The notes under the pieces: generated by a model
The model's input: only the letters and a program-made list of their open reading frames with translations
The model's database searches: none
Told to the model about the DNA's origin: nothing
NCBI GenBank assembly: GCA_035610835.1
Contig: CM069459.1
Coordinates: forward strand, 55,347,316 to 55,411,315
DNA from: Ophiura sarsii
Taxonomy: Eukaryota > Echinodermata > Ophiuroidea > Amphilepidida > Ophiuridae
Length of the DNA: 64,000 nucleotides
Reading direction: 5' to 3'
Part shown: piece after piece, positions 10,706 to 20,832 of the stretch
Layout of the letters: each line of letters begins with the position of its first letter
Numbering within the stretch: the stretch's first letter is position 1
Made by a program: the position numbers and the translations under genes

Positions 10706-10747
10706 TCCAATTTCAATACAAAAAGCTGAAAATATTGGCCTTGGATT

Positions 10748-10847
10748 NNNNNNNNNNNNNNNNNNNNNNNNNNNNNNNNNNNNNNNNNNNNNNNNNNNNN
10801 NNNNNNNNNNNNNNNNNNNNNNNNNNNNNNNNNNNNNNNNNNNNNNN
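10748..10847. other. Assembly gap, exactly 100 N
   Basis: One hundred Ns, a common placeholder for a gap of unknown size. The sequence left of it ends inside segmental copy 1 and the sequence right of it restarts near the beginning of the same segment. Confidence 1.
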
Positions 10848-11195
10848 ATCAACACGTTCTCTAAAACATAGTATAACATAAGTTTCCATCTTTAAGTCAG
10901 GTCTTATGCACTGTGACCATCGTTGATTTCTACACGACCACAGTGACACGGTATATTTCCGTATGTTACTGCTTACTGCACTTTCACCGCCAGTAGCTGT
11001 CAATGTCAGAGGCAGACTCTTCATCCTAGTTTTCCCCCAAGATAATCAGCTGAGTGCGCAATTTCAATCAGTAAATGGGCATGAGGACCGGTGTCTACAA
11101 AGCCGTAAGCAACATTTAGCCTGAATAGTTTGTGTAATGACTTTCTGTAACAATCATGCCTACACGTGATGGCTTCTTGTGAACCCACACTTCAT

Positions 11196-11441
11196 TCAAC
11201 GCTTTCCATGCGGCAGGCATCTGCAGACGACATTCCAATTTTTTACAAAATGTTTCAAAAATTTCAAAATTCTTGAATTTCATACCATATTTGGAATCAC
11301 CATGAGAAATGCATTGAAATAAGTACAAACATGCCTAGTATTGGTTCAGTAATCCTTGAGGTAGACCATGAAAGTTGGGAAAGGATTTTGAAAATCTGTT
11401 TTGCATAATGGTAAAACCAATAGTCGCATGGAAAGTGTTAA
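11196..11441 (+). mobile_element. CACTTTCC-family TTAA MITE
   Basis: This is the copy 2 counterpart of 4411-4651, with the same CAACGCTTTCC left end and GGAAAGTGTTAA right end. Confidence 0.8.
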
Positions 11442-11683
11442 GATTTTGAGCAAAAGACCCCAGGGTATGGAAGGTCTTTCTTCTAATATTTGTCTGCCTG
11501 TAGATGCTCTATCGAGTGCCCTACATTTTTTACCATCAGAAAAAACTTCTAAAAGTTCCAGTCTTGGAAAGAGATTGAGATGTGTATTAACATTGAATGT
11601 GGATTATGTTGTGAGTTGAGTGGCGAGTGATTTTCCACTCTCATATAGAGGTATCCTTTGAGGTATCCTTTCTGGTTAGTGGC

Positions 11684-11949
11684 CCAGGTGGTGGGGGGGG
11701 AGGTACTTGCCTAATACGGTATACGGGATGGGTCGCTTTTTTGCAAAAAATCCCTAAATATGGGGTGTGATTTGTGCTGGAAAATTTGTGCTAGGGTCAC
11801 TTTTTACAAATGGGTCTATTTTCGCGAAAATTTTGTCAATTTTTCCGATAATTTGCGAAAATTGGGTCTATAATGAAGCAAAATCCTAAGAAATGGGTAC
11901 CGTTTTTTCCCCCCGACCAAACCAAATCCGAGTCCCCCCCCTCCCCGGG
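11684..11949 (+). mobile_element. Poly-G-ended hAT-like MITE
   Basis: The left flank is TTAGTGGC (11676-11683) and the right flank a worn TTGGTG. The interior keeps the CCCTAAA / AATGGGTC word array. It is the copy 2 version of 4897-5171. Confidence 0.7.
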
Positions 11950-12058
11950 TTGGTGTTTTAAAAGAGGTTTATTTAGCGTGATTAAAATAAAAATGTCTTC
12001 TTTGTGAAAGCCAGTGGGAGAGAGCAGTTTGATTGTATCTTCACTACATAAAGTTACA

Positions 12059-12305
12059 TAACATTTTGATGCCGCAGTCAACTACAGACAACATTTCCAA
12101 TTTTTCACAAAATGTTTCAAAATTGGCACAATTATTGAATTTCACCACCATATTCGGAATCACCATGAGAAATACATTAAATTAAGTACAAACATCCCTA
12201 GTTTTGGTTCAGTAATTCATGAGGTAAAACTTTTAAAGTTAAGAAAGGTTTCTGAAAAATCTGTTTTGTATATAGTAAAACTGATAGCCACTGGGAATGG
12301 GTTAA
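12059..12305 (+). mobile_element. CACTTTCC-family TTAA MITE, diverged
   Basis: It starts AACATTTTGATGCCGCAG and ends in TTAA at 12302-12305. It corresponds to 5281-5517. Confidence 0.65.
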
Positions 12306-12712
12306 AAATATTCACAAAGGTGAGACTCACACTAACCCTCCTAGTAGTGGCTGCTATTTCAACAAAAATCAGCCCAATAGGGAAATATTAATTAACCCTA
12401 ACCAGTAAAGCTATGTTTTGTGCGCGTATCGGGTCGTCATCGTCGTTCTATGGATCATGGCTGATTCTTTGTGACCCTATTGATGATGGAGCGCCACCGT
12501 TGTCTATTTTGTGACATGCGATGCGCAGAGATAAGAGATAGACCAGTTGCTTCTTTAAGGGGGGGGGGGGGGGGGGGCGGGGGGTTGAGTCAGATTTGGC
12601 CTATGTTAGAAAACAATTATACACAACTTTCCCGAATAACAACCGATAAGTGTTGTATACCATATTGTAGCCCTGGATGTCTAGTTTTGAAAAACGCTTT
12701 CGGTTCCGCTCT

Positions 12713-12728
12713 GGTTGCCATGGTAACC
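12713..12728. promoter_or_regulatory. RFX-type X-box palindrome
   Basis: GGTTGCCATGGTAACC is a perfect 16 bp palindrome matching the RFX consensus GTNRCC..RGYAAC. An inverted CCAAT box (ATTGG) follows at 12743-12747. Confidence 0.5.
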
Positions 12729-12861
12729 AAGCAAGGGCTCTGATTGGCTGAACATGGGAACAGTCATAACTCAAAAACCTAATAACCCACTGGGATCATA
12801 TTGGGGGGATAGATGCATTAGAACAATACGCACAAAATCATGTCTCCGTATTTTTTTAATT

Positions 12862-12877
12862 GGTTGCCATGGTAACC
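12862..12877. promoter_or_regulatory. Second RFX-type X-box palindrome
   Basis: The same 16 bp palindrome recurs about 150 bp further on, followed by CCAAT at 12887-12891. X-box plus CCAAT is a known promoter pairing, but inside a mobile element its function is unknown. Confidence 0.5.
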
Positions 12878-13632
12878 AGGCCGCAGCCAATCAGGATATT
12901 TTACACCGTAGTTTAAAAACGAAAAGGAAATTTAAAAAAAACTCTTCATGATTTTGTTGGTATTGCTCTTCTTAACATCTGTGCAAATTTTCATTACAAT
13001 CATACATTGCGTCCTTGAGCTATGACTGTTCCCGTTTTCCAGATACGCGCTTTCGCTGTTTTGAGATATAGGCCGTTGAAGTTTCGAAACACATGAGGGC
13101 GCTTTTGCATATCAGTCTAACATTAAATCAATTTTCTTTTGCTATTTTTAGTTGGAAATTGAATTATCATAACTTTTAATGAAAGAATCATAAAAATTGA
13201 GTGATGCATTCTCTTTTAATTAATTATTTAGTTAATTTCCTTATATATAGCAGGGTGAAAAACAATGAAATACATAAGAAATTTGTCGTTACAAAATTTC
13301 TAACCCCATATTTGTTTTACATAAATCCTAAAACACATTTTAGCCCAAAGTGAATGCAACATAATTGTTTTAAACTATTTATTTATAATTGTTTTAAAAA
13401 TGCCTTATATATCACTGGGTGAGTGTGTTTGTGTATAAAAGTATAGGAAACGCCGTTTTTTGACCAAATTTTGAACTATTCACGTAAGTACAATCGGTCA
13501 TATCTCGAAAACTACATACCCGATTGCTATCAAACAATCCGAAAGAAGAAATTCCACATATTCCGATCGCTGCATTATCTCACTTTTGCCAGTGTGTACA
13601 ATTTGACAAATTTTCCTGACTCAACCCCCCCC

Positions 13633-13975
13633 CCCCCCCTTAATGCCATCAGTCCAACGAATCTTTGGTCTGCCACGTTTACGTCTTCCTTCGATAGCTC
13701 CTTGTATTATCACCTTTTCTAGATTGTCACCCTCTCGTCTAGCAATATGTCCAAAGTATTGTAGCTTGTTGCGCATGATCTTTGTATACAGAGAAGTTTG
13801 GTTCCCAATCTGGCTTCTGACAAATTCATTTGTCTTATGCTCTTCCATGATATTCCTAGCATCTTGCGCCAACACCACATTTCAAAAGCTGATATTTTCT
13901 TTGAATCTGCTATTCCGACTGACCATGTTTCAGCTCCATATGTTGCGACCGGAAAGATTAGTGCCTTCATTATAC
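13633..13975 (-). pseudogene. LINE reverse-transcriptase C-terminal fragment, frameshifted
   Basis: Reading from 13970 downward, one frame gives ATYGAETWS...AFEMWCWRKMLGISWK. Near 13842 similarity moves to a second frame giving EEHKTNE, then KLQYFGHIARRE and GRRKRGRPKIRWTDGI. This is the usual tail of an endonuclease-reverse transcriptase of non-LTR retrotransposons: the YG.ETW motif, W-R-ML.ISW, then a LQ.FGH..R block and a GRPK.RW.D end. One base appears to be missing at the frame change. The fragment is cut off after WTDGIK by a poly-C tract (13625-13639 on +). No fingers/palm catalytic motifs or endonuclease remain. It sits inside the TTAA element 12392-14215, so the LINE fragment was either captured by it or inserted into it. 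Confidence 0.85.
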
Positions 13976-13999
13976 GTATTTATACGTAAATCACCCAGC

Positions 14000-14200
14000 A
14001 CCCCCCCCCCCCCCCCGAGATTCATTCGCGGGACCATCTGCACCCCAGTCTGTCCCCCTGCCAACTGAGCTAAACCCCCAGCGTATATGCCGGCTAAGAA
14101 TTCCCGCCGACATATGCCTGCGGTAGGTGACGTCATCGAGGCAATGCCAGCACCACGTGTGCGGAGATAGTTTCTGGCAGTGAGATTTAGTGAGATTCAG
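14000..14200 (-). promoter_or_regulatory. tRNA-like head of the 12392-14215 element
   Basis: On the minus strand the A box TTTAGCTCAGTTGG lies at 14061-14074. A diverged B box (GAATGAATCTC) lies near 14017-14030, next to a 16-C tract. The order matches 1652-1935 read in reverse. Confidence 0.6.
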
Positions 14201-14342
14201 TGCGGTTAGGGTTATTAAGGTTGAATAGAAACACTTGAGTTAACATTTTAATTCCAGTTGAGTAGGGCTTAGATAGGCAAGTCCAAAAGTAGGACTAACA
14301 TTATTCTTCTCTACATTGTGGCGTTCAATGCACTTTTTGGAT

Positions 14343-14690
14343 CCGGTGGGGGGGGGGGGGGGCAGAGGGGTACTCGGAGGGATGTGCCGCTCTAATGAGT
14401 CGCTTTTTTGCAAAAAATCCCTAAACATGGGGTATGATTTTAACAAATGGTCTATTTTCGCGAAAATTCTGTCTATTTTCACGAAAATTTGACCAATTTT
14501 CCCGATAATTTGCGAAAATTGAACCAATTTTCCTGTTAGTTGGCGAAAATTGGGTCTATAATGAAGCAAAATCCTTAGAAATGGGTACTGTTTTTTATCC
14601 AAAATCACACTTCGAAATGTGTAGGGGTTTTGGATCTCCAGCAGCACACCCACGACCAAACCAAATCCGAGTACCACCAACCCCAGGCCC
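14343..14690 (+). mobile_element. Poly-G-ended element, copy 2 version
   Basis: It starts CCGGT plus 15 G and has the same short-word interior as 5692-6070. A 167-residue open frame across it is only the translated repeat. Confidence 0.7.
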
Positions 14691-15342
14691 TGGGACTGGA
14701 GCGCTTGTACTTTTGGATTAATGACCTGTAAACTAAGTCTCATAATAACATCATGTTATGGAAATATTGCTACCACAATATTGTAAATCCAGAAATGTTC
14801 GTGGGCATTTACTTTTCGCTAATTTTGCGAGGAGCACTTACTAGCGAATATTTCCAATCTACCACCTTGTAGCAGTGCATTGCAAAGTTACACAATGTAA
14901 CTCCAAAGTTTACATTCACGAATTGTTCATGCTGTGAATTAGGCCAGTATTGGTGATTCGTGAAATTTTAAACTCGCGAACATTTCTGGTTTACAGTGTT
15001 TATATTGTATGCAACAGCATCTTACAATACCTGTGAACATACATACTACCTATTAAATATGATGGATTAGTTTGTGATACGCCCCTATCAATCACTGTCA
15101 TCACCATGATCACCGTCATTTCCTCTACAGCATATCTGCTATCTAGACAGTAATATTGTGTTCATTTTCCTTAATCCCAATCAACACTCATACTCTGATA
15201 ACGATCTTGTCCATTTTGCTATTATTCAACAACAACAAAAATGAGAGAAAAAACACCTTTTTTCGGGCCCGACCGACCCTTTTCTCTCAAATTTTTGACT
15301 TGGCGTAAAATAATTTACCATGCAAAATGTTTGGCTCCCCTA

Positions 15343-15945
15343 TAACCCGACCAGGCGGTTTGCAGGACTAAAGCTAATAGGGGGAAACTGGGGGAGGAAT
15401 AATGAAGGAAACAAGAGGGTGTGCCATCCCCGGGACTCGAACCCAGTCCGTCGCTGTCGGAGTTGAGGTGATCGTTCATCACTCGTAAGGGGGTCGCGCT
15501 CCCAAAATCACTTTTTGGAGCCTATACCTTTCCGAGATTGCGCAATGAGATAGAGTGAGATGTGTGAAAATCACTTCAAAAGAGTGGAAACTCACTCCAA
15601 TTTAGGAGCCATATAAGTGACCACTCTTTTGTGAGCATAAAACGGTGGTATCAAACATTTTTGGAGTGATTTACACAAGAGTGAGAAGATGTAAGCTCTT
15701 TTACATTTAGAGAGTAGGGTATTTTTGTCATTGAGTTGCTATGTAAAAAGCTACTGGTTATAATTTGACTGTCAGCTGTAGGGAATATTGAATTTTGAAT
15801 GCAAGTCGCAATAATCCCCCCCCCCCCCCCCCCTCTCCCCCTCGTTGTCTCTTGTAAATGGTCATATTTTGTTGATATAAATTCATGAGTCAACTCCTAC
15901 TAACATCATCATTTCTTCTCATGCAAACTTTGTTAACACCTGCCA
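15343..15945. mobile_element. Copy 2 version of the 6728-8312 interval, rearranged
   Basis: The left part matches copy 1, including the CCAGGCGGTTTGCAGGACTA start and the reverse B box GGGACTCGAACCC near 15431. From about 15620 the copies differ: copy 2 holds a 300 bp stretch with an 18-C tract and inverted ACTCTTTTGTGAG / CACAAGAGTGAG words. They rejoin at TTAACACCTGCCAAATG (15934). Confidence 0.6.
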
Positions 15946-16634
15946 AATGTCCTTCCCTTTTTAAAGTTTTTTTTTAATTATCTATATATGTTCCTTGTGG
16001 TTTCTGATCTATTTTGGCATTTACTGCATTGTTGGTATCATGGGTGTCTCTGATAGCTGTTACATTTATCTAGTTTACACACCAGGCTTAATAGGCCTAT
16101 ACCTATGACAGGTGTTACTATCTGTGGATTATAATTATGTTATAATTGGATAATTAGTAGTCTTTATATAATTAATGGCTAATTAGTGAGCAATTTAATA
16201 ACATATGCTATAATCAGCCCATGATCAGCCTATCAATAGCCATTTCCTTTATTATAATGCCTGTTTGGGCTATTAAGTCTTTAACGAGGCGTTAATAGGT
16301 CTGACAAGGTTGGCAGTTTAAGGTGATTGAGTGACAGGCGGTTTGTGTAAATAAATTTTTTTATTTAAAAAATCAATTTTTCGTAGTGCTTAAAACCCTT
16401 TCGAATCCACAGAATGCCTGAGCGTTCCTTGCAAATAAAGAAATACTTACATTCAATTTTGTTTTCTATATCTCAAAAATGGAACAACCCATATAGGCCT
16501 AATCAAGTTTGGTATCATTTTAAAGCTTGCAATGTCTTTTACAGCTTGAAGCAGATTAATTGCTGTGATAAGAGTCAATCTCAAAGGTCAAAGGTTAAAA
16601 TTGAAACCCCAAATTTAATTTGGATCCAAAAGGG

Positions 16635-16883
16635 TTAATACTTTCCATGCGGCAGGCGTCTGCAGACGACAGTTTCCAAAATATCACAAAATGTTTCAAA
16701 AATGTCAAAATTATTAAATCTCATCACTATATTTGGAATCACCATGAGAAATGCATTACAATAAGTACTAACATGCCTAGTATTGGTTCAGTAATTTTTT
16801 AGATAGACTTTGAAAGTTGGAAAATGTTTCTGAAAAATCTGGTGTGTGTATAGGTAAACTAATAGCCACGTGGAAAGTGTTAC
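16635..16883 (+). mobile_element. CACTTTCC-family TTAA MITE
   Basis: The left TTAA is at 16635-16638 and the right end is GGAAAGTGTTAC. It corresponds to 9408-9652. Confidence 0.85.
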
Positions 16884-16992
16884 AATAATACTCTACCATT
16901 ATCAAAAAGGCTATTTATTTGAATTCAAGAAATGATGAAATTCTTGAAAAATTGATAAGGCCCAGGGTACTACTAGTACTACAGTGGCTGGG

Positions 16993-17690
16993 TTTGAAAT
17001 AAGCAGGAGCATCAGGGAGAACATTTTCCCCAACTAAACCTCAAAATGCCCCTGGTTCTTATGTAAATTGTGTCACCAGGAGCAACTTTTACCGTATTAT
17101 CCCTATTAAGCGCCCAGGGCGGTTAACCAAGTCATTTTGGGTGGGCGCTTATTTGTATACTGATTTACAAAGTTGTTGACCATCAAGGTTGCAAAATTCA
17201 GCAACCTTTACGTCCAAAGACGATGTTTTGCAATTCAAGATGGCGGCCTCCACGAAGGACAACAAACACGAAACGTGCGTATTTCGGATGGTTTCTGTTG
17301 CTGTTTAAAGGCTTAACACATGGTTTAAGTTCACTTTTGGAACACAAAACAATATGTCAAGTATGTCTGAAGTTAAAATGACCATAATTTTCCCTTTATT
17401 TTCAAGCAATTTGTAGTCCGAGATTTAGTGTGATGTGAGTAATTTTTAAGTAAGCTTATTTTTAGGTGGGCGGTTAATTAGTATATATTTTTAAAGTCAC
17501 CTGAGAAAAAGGGGGTGGGCGCTTATAAGGTCCTGGGCGCTTAATAGGGATAATACGGTACATAGAAAATTGTCCCTGGTTATTCCATTGCACTCATTTT
17601 CAGGATGACATATTTCTGTTTTTTACCCTTAGTCAGGGGCAAAAATGTGTGCATAAAAAGTAGCTCCTGGTTCTTATAGTTCAATATTTA
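16993..17690. mobile_element. 'GGGTTTGAAATAA' TIR element, interrupted
   Basis: This is the copy 2 form of 9777-10021. It contains the 467 bp TA-flanked insert 17092-17558. Confidence 0.6.
17092..17558. mobile_element. mariner-like MITE, 467 bp, TA target site
   Basis: The termini CCGTATTATCCCTATTAAGC and its complement match for at least 27 bp. TA flanks it at 17090-17091 and 17559-17560. The empty site, one TA, is visible in copy 1 at 9876-9877. The interior contains inverted GGGTGGGCGCTTAT words. No ORF. Confidence 0.92.
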
Positions 17691-17836
17691 GTTAGTGGCG
17701 ACGCCTTCAGGGTTATAGGTTATCATATATTATTTGACGACTGACTGATCTTACTTTTTGCACACTTTTAGGCTATAATTTTTGAACCCATCATTATCTT
17801 GATACTTATGTTTCAATTTTGTGTTTTATTTCACAG

Positions 17837-17874
17837 TTTGCAAGTTTGCCTGCCACAAGAAATGCGAATATAAG
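17837..17874 (+). CDS. 38 bp microexon, end of a C1-type zinc finger (copy 2)
   Basis: It is identical over all 38 bases to 10159-10196 and also encodes VCKFACHKKCEYK, with the same TTTCACAG acceptor and GTAAGA donor. The upstream intron differs from copy 1 by an extra ~20 bases near 17785 and several substitutions, so the exon is better conserved than its surroundings. If both copies are real and on the same molecule, splicing both in would repeat part of the domain and change frame: 38 is not a multiple of three. They would have to be alternatives, or one is an assembly artefact. Confidence 0.7.
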
Positions 17875-17994
17875 GTAAGATTGATTATATTAAAGGCAGA
17901 TGTTCTGATTGGTTACTCACAGGGGTATATTGCATTATATCCTGTAATGAGCCAATCAGAGACACTGTAATAAAGCAGGTAGTGCTCAGGGGTT

Positions 17995-18380
17995 AAAGGT
18001 AGATGTTCCGATTGCTGGCCCGATTTTCAACTTTATGTTTTCTATTTTTACATGAAAGGTCATCCTTAAAATTGTAGAATTCCAAAGTTTTAAAAGTTGC
18101 ATAACTCAAATAGTTCTTATTTTAGAAGCACATGGTCACAAGAAGTGTGCCCATTGAGTAGTACACAAACTGGCTGCTGGTGGTTAACCACCTTTGGCAG
18201 TAATTCACCACACTTTAGCCTATAATTTCTAAATGAAACATTTCTGGCCACTAAGACTTTACAGACATAATGAGAAAAATATGGGGATTCTTCTGATTTC
18301 AAAATATCTTGATGTGAAAAAAAATCATAGCTAAAAATAGGTGATCAGAACATACATAGCCAATAAAAAGGTGATCAGAG
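17995..18380 (+). mobile_element. Diverged 'AGGTAGATG' MITE, copy 2 version
   Basis: It begins AAAGGTAGATGTTCCGATT, closer to the family's intact end than the copy 1 version. Otherwise it is collinear with 10316-10705. Confidence 0.7.
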
Positions 18381-18623
18381 AACACTTGCAATTTCAATAC
18401 AAAAAGCTGAAAACATTGGCCTTGGATTTGACTCTCATTTCAAATGTGGCATTCTTATTATTCTAGTGTTATCACAGCATCACACTAATCTCTTGTGTTT
18501 TCACACAATTCAAAACAAGAGATGATGTTTTGAATTCATCTATCCTCCACTCAATTTTTGAAGGAAATTGTGAGATGGATCGTGAGGACAGTCACCTGTG
18601 TGTGTGTGTGAGACATCTTACAC

Positions 18624-18871
18624 TTAACACTTTCCACACGGCAGGCGTCTGCAGACGACATTCCAAAATGTCACAAAATGTTTAAAAAATGTCAAAATTA
18701 TTGAAGTTAATTACCAAATTTGAAATCACCATGAGAAATGCATTCAAATAAGTACAAACATGCCCAGTATTGGTTCAGTAATCGTTGAGATAGACTGAAA
18801 TTTAGGAAAAGTTTCTGAAAAAAACCACGTTTTGTATTTGGTAAAACCAATAGCCTCGTGGAAAGTGTTAA
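18624..18871 (+). mobile_element. CACTTTCC-family TTAA MITE, intact ends
   Basis: TTAA lies on both sides (18624-18627, 18868-18871), with CACTTTCCACACGGCAGG at the left and CTCGTGGAAAGTG at the right. This is one of the clearest copies for defining the family. A short TG run precedes it at about 18596-18611. Confidence 0.9.
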
Positions 18872-18881
18872 TAGGCAAAAG

Positions 18882-19106
18882 AAAAATCTTGAAGTTGGGT
18901 TTGTCGGTCGATTTACTTCTTTTTTTCCCTCTTTTTTTCCCTTTATTTCTTTGACACATATTACTGACAGACCATGGTTCATGACAAGACAAAATTGGTA
19001 AATGTCAATTTGACTAATGTTTCTAGTATGAGAATAGTTTAAAAGCAAACTAACTATTCAAGCAAAATTATTCATTTCAAGCAGAAAATAGCAATATTTT
19101 GACAAA
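18882..19106 (+). repeat. Dispersed repeat shared with 46735-46963
   Basis: Long identical blocks include ACAAAATTGGTAAATGTC and TTCATTTCAAGCAGAAAATAG. Both copies begin with GGTCGGTCGATTT-like sequence followed by a T/C-rich tract. No termini or function recognised. Confidence 0.7.
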
Positions 19107-19118
19107 TTGGGTAACATT

Positions 19119-19280
19119 TAAAGGCATTATGTGATCTTTATGTGATTTTTTTTAGAAAGTAGATTTTCTTGCAGATTTACATTTCTGATCATAAATCATG
19201 AATACATTCTGAGTTACAGAGCGATACGATTCGTAATTACTTCAAAATTATGGTTTAAAGAGTGAAAATAAACCGTCCTG
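19119..19280 (+). mobile_element. Half of a TTAA fold-back element
   Basis: It matches one arm of 28984-29377 (GGCATTATGTGATCT, AGATTTTCTTGCAGATTTAC, GAGTGAAAATAAACCGTC) and stops at the centre. Confidence 0.7.
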
Positions 19281-19320
19281 CTAGCATGAGATCTAGAGAG
19301 AATTATAGAAGAGACCATAG

Positions 19321-19550
19321 TTGAACACTTTCCATGCGGCAGGGGTCTGCAGACGACAAAATGTTCCAAAAATGTCAAAATTATTGAATTTCATTTCCAT
19401 ATTTGGAATCGCCATGAGAAATGCATTGAAATAAGTACAAACATTCCTAGCATTGGTTCGTAATTCTTGAGATAGGCTTTGAAAGTTGGGAAAGATTTCT
19501 GACAAATCTGTTTTGTATATGGGAAAACCAATAGCCGTGTGGAAAGTATA
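19321..19550 (+). mobile_element. CACTTTCC-family TTAA MITE
   Basis: It runs from TTGAACACTTTCCATGCGGC to GCCGTGTGGAAAGTATA. The TTAA flanks are lost. Confidence 0.8.
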
Positions 19551-19654
19551 CCTGATGCGTCATGTTATACATAAATGCAGATATTAGTTGAATCATTGTC
19601 TGCAACATGAATCTTGGGCCATGCGAGATAACAGTCAGTTTCTTACACAGACCT

Positions 19655-20033
19655 TTAAAGGCATATTATGTGATCTTTTTTATCATTGATTTTTACTATG
19701 AAAGCAGATTTTCTTGCAGATTTGCATTTTTGATCATAAATCGTAAAGCTCTTCTAAGTTACAGATCGATACAATTCCTTATTACTTCAAAATCATGGTT
19801 TAAAAAATAGACCAAGCAGTAGGCCTACAATCTATTTTTCAAATTTTACTCTAAATTCACTCTTTAAACCATGACTTTGAGGTTATTAGTAATCGTATCG
19901 CTCTGTTACTTGGAATATATTTATGATTTATGATCAGAAAAGTAAATCTGCAAGAAAATCTGCTTCCAATTTTTCTTCGTCGAGTATTGAGGGCGTCCCA
20001 TGGAAAGATCACATAATATATATATACCTTTAA
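19655..20033. mobile_element. TTAA fold-back element, diverged
   Basis: The arms AAAGGCATATTATGTGATC and GATCACATAATATATATATA pair, with TTAA at both ends. The arms carry mirrored GATTTTCTTGCAGATTT / AAATCTGCAAGAAAATC. The centre (19800-19860) has lost symmetry. Confidence 0.8.
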
Positions 20034-20438
20034 CTACCCACTTTACAATTGATTCCATTCTATTATTGAAATCAGTGACGTGATAGTTTAAGAGATGGTA
20101 AATTATATTTTTAACATCTGGCAGAATGCAAAACATAATCACATTTACAATTACACATGAAATTGCCTTAAATTGTTAACGTGTAAAGCACAACATTTCG
20201 GCATACACAAATACAGTATACCCAGGTGATGCAACAAATTATGTTTCCTTCGATTCAATTATGGTCTGTGAAATTGGACTTGATAAGAATGACATAAAGG
20301 GCATCTAAGGTAAATGACTTCAGTGTTGTGTAGTTAAATTTACCTCCGAGCATGGTGAGTAGACGGATTCTTACATTAACTCTTCGTTCGTGGATGGTTT
20401 GTCTTTTGTGTTTACTCCATAACCTATTGTTTTTATCC
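20034..20438. other. Non-coding stretch
   Basis: No repeat family, exon or RNA gene was recognised. Confidence 0.5.
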
Positions 20439-20832
20439 GGGAGGCAGGGGAAGGGGGGTTACTCACCTAATACGGTATACGGGATGTGTTGCTCTAATGG
20501 GTTACTTTTTTGCCAAAAATCCCTAGACATGGGGTATGATTTTGTGCTTCAAAATCCCTAAAGGTTCCCCCACTTTTCAGATCTTTGCCTTAAACACGGG
20601 TTACTATTTCCTTGAGGATAATATCACAACCATAATATCGTACATAAAATAATTAAAATAATTTGGCTTTTTATTCAAAGTACAGCATAACTGGGTTGTG
20701 TTTTGAATGGAAGTCCCTAATAATGGGTTCCATTTTCTGCCAAAATGACCCTTAAAAATGGGTATGGGTGTGGACGCTTCAGCCACACCACACCCCGTCC
20801 AAACCAAATCCCCCCCCCCCCCCCCCCCCCGG
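20439..20832 (+). mobile_element. Poly-G-ended element with 21-C tract
   Basis: It starts CCGGGAGGCAGGGG, carries ATACGGTATACGGGATGTG and the CCCTA/ATGGGG word array, and ends with AACCAAATC plus 21 C (20810-20830). A 100 bp middle section (20580-20690) is not shared with other copies. The flanks are TTTTAT-like on both sides. Confidence 0.7.

Larger units (their letters stand above)
3614..10747 (+). repeat. Segmental copy 1 (ends at the assembly gap)
   Basis: This segment matches 10848-18427 in the same order and orientation. Landmarks shared by both are the start (ATCAACAC..TCTAAAACAT), the CACTTTCC MITEs, the poly-G elements, the GGGCTTGAAATAA element, the C1 microexon and the end phrase ATTGGCCTTGGATT. 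Copy 1 stops in that phrase exactly where the N run begins. It carries insertions at 3684-4125 and 8737-9142 that copy 2 lacks, and a different structure at 6.98-8.31 kb. Confidence 0.9.
12392..14215 (-). mobile_element. 1.8 kb TTAA/CCCTAACC composite element, absent from copy 1
   Basis: The left end is TTAACCCTAACCAGTAAAGC; the right end is GCGGTTAGGGTTAT. Both ends are the complement of the 284 bp element at 1652-1935, so this is the same family in reverse with about 1.5 kb extra inside. Copy 1 reads straight through the matching position (near 5575). The extra interior holds two poly-G/C tracts, a pair of RFX-like palindromes with CCAAT boxes, an uncharacterised AT-rich stretch (12900-13600) and a LINE reverse-transcriptase tail. 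The right-hand side keeps the tRNA-like head. Confidence 0.8.
10848..18427 (+). repeat. Segmental copy 2 (starts at the assembly gap)
   Basis: It is collinear with 3614-10747. It lacks the hAT insert of copy 1 at 10911-10918 and the 406 bp insert at 16388-16396. It carries its own insertions at 12392-14215 and 17092-17558. Beyond 18427 the sequence continues into DNA that copy 1 never reaches because of the gap. Confidence 0.9.

Noticed and set aside
10664..11024. Frames spanning the gap
   Set aside because: They run through 100 unknown bases and have no meaning as protein.
14240..14743. 167-codon minus-strand frame
   Set aside because: It is a translation of the poly-G MITE; equivalent frames occur at every copy of the element.
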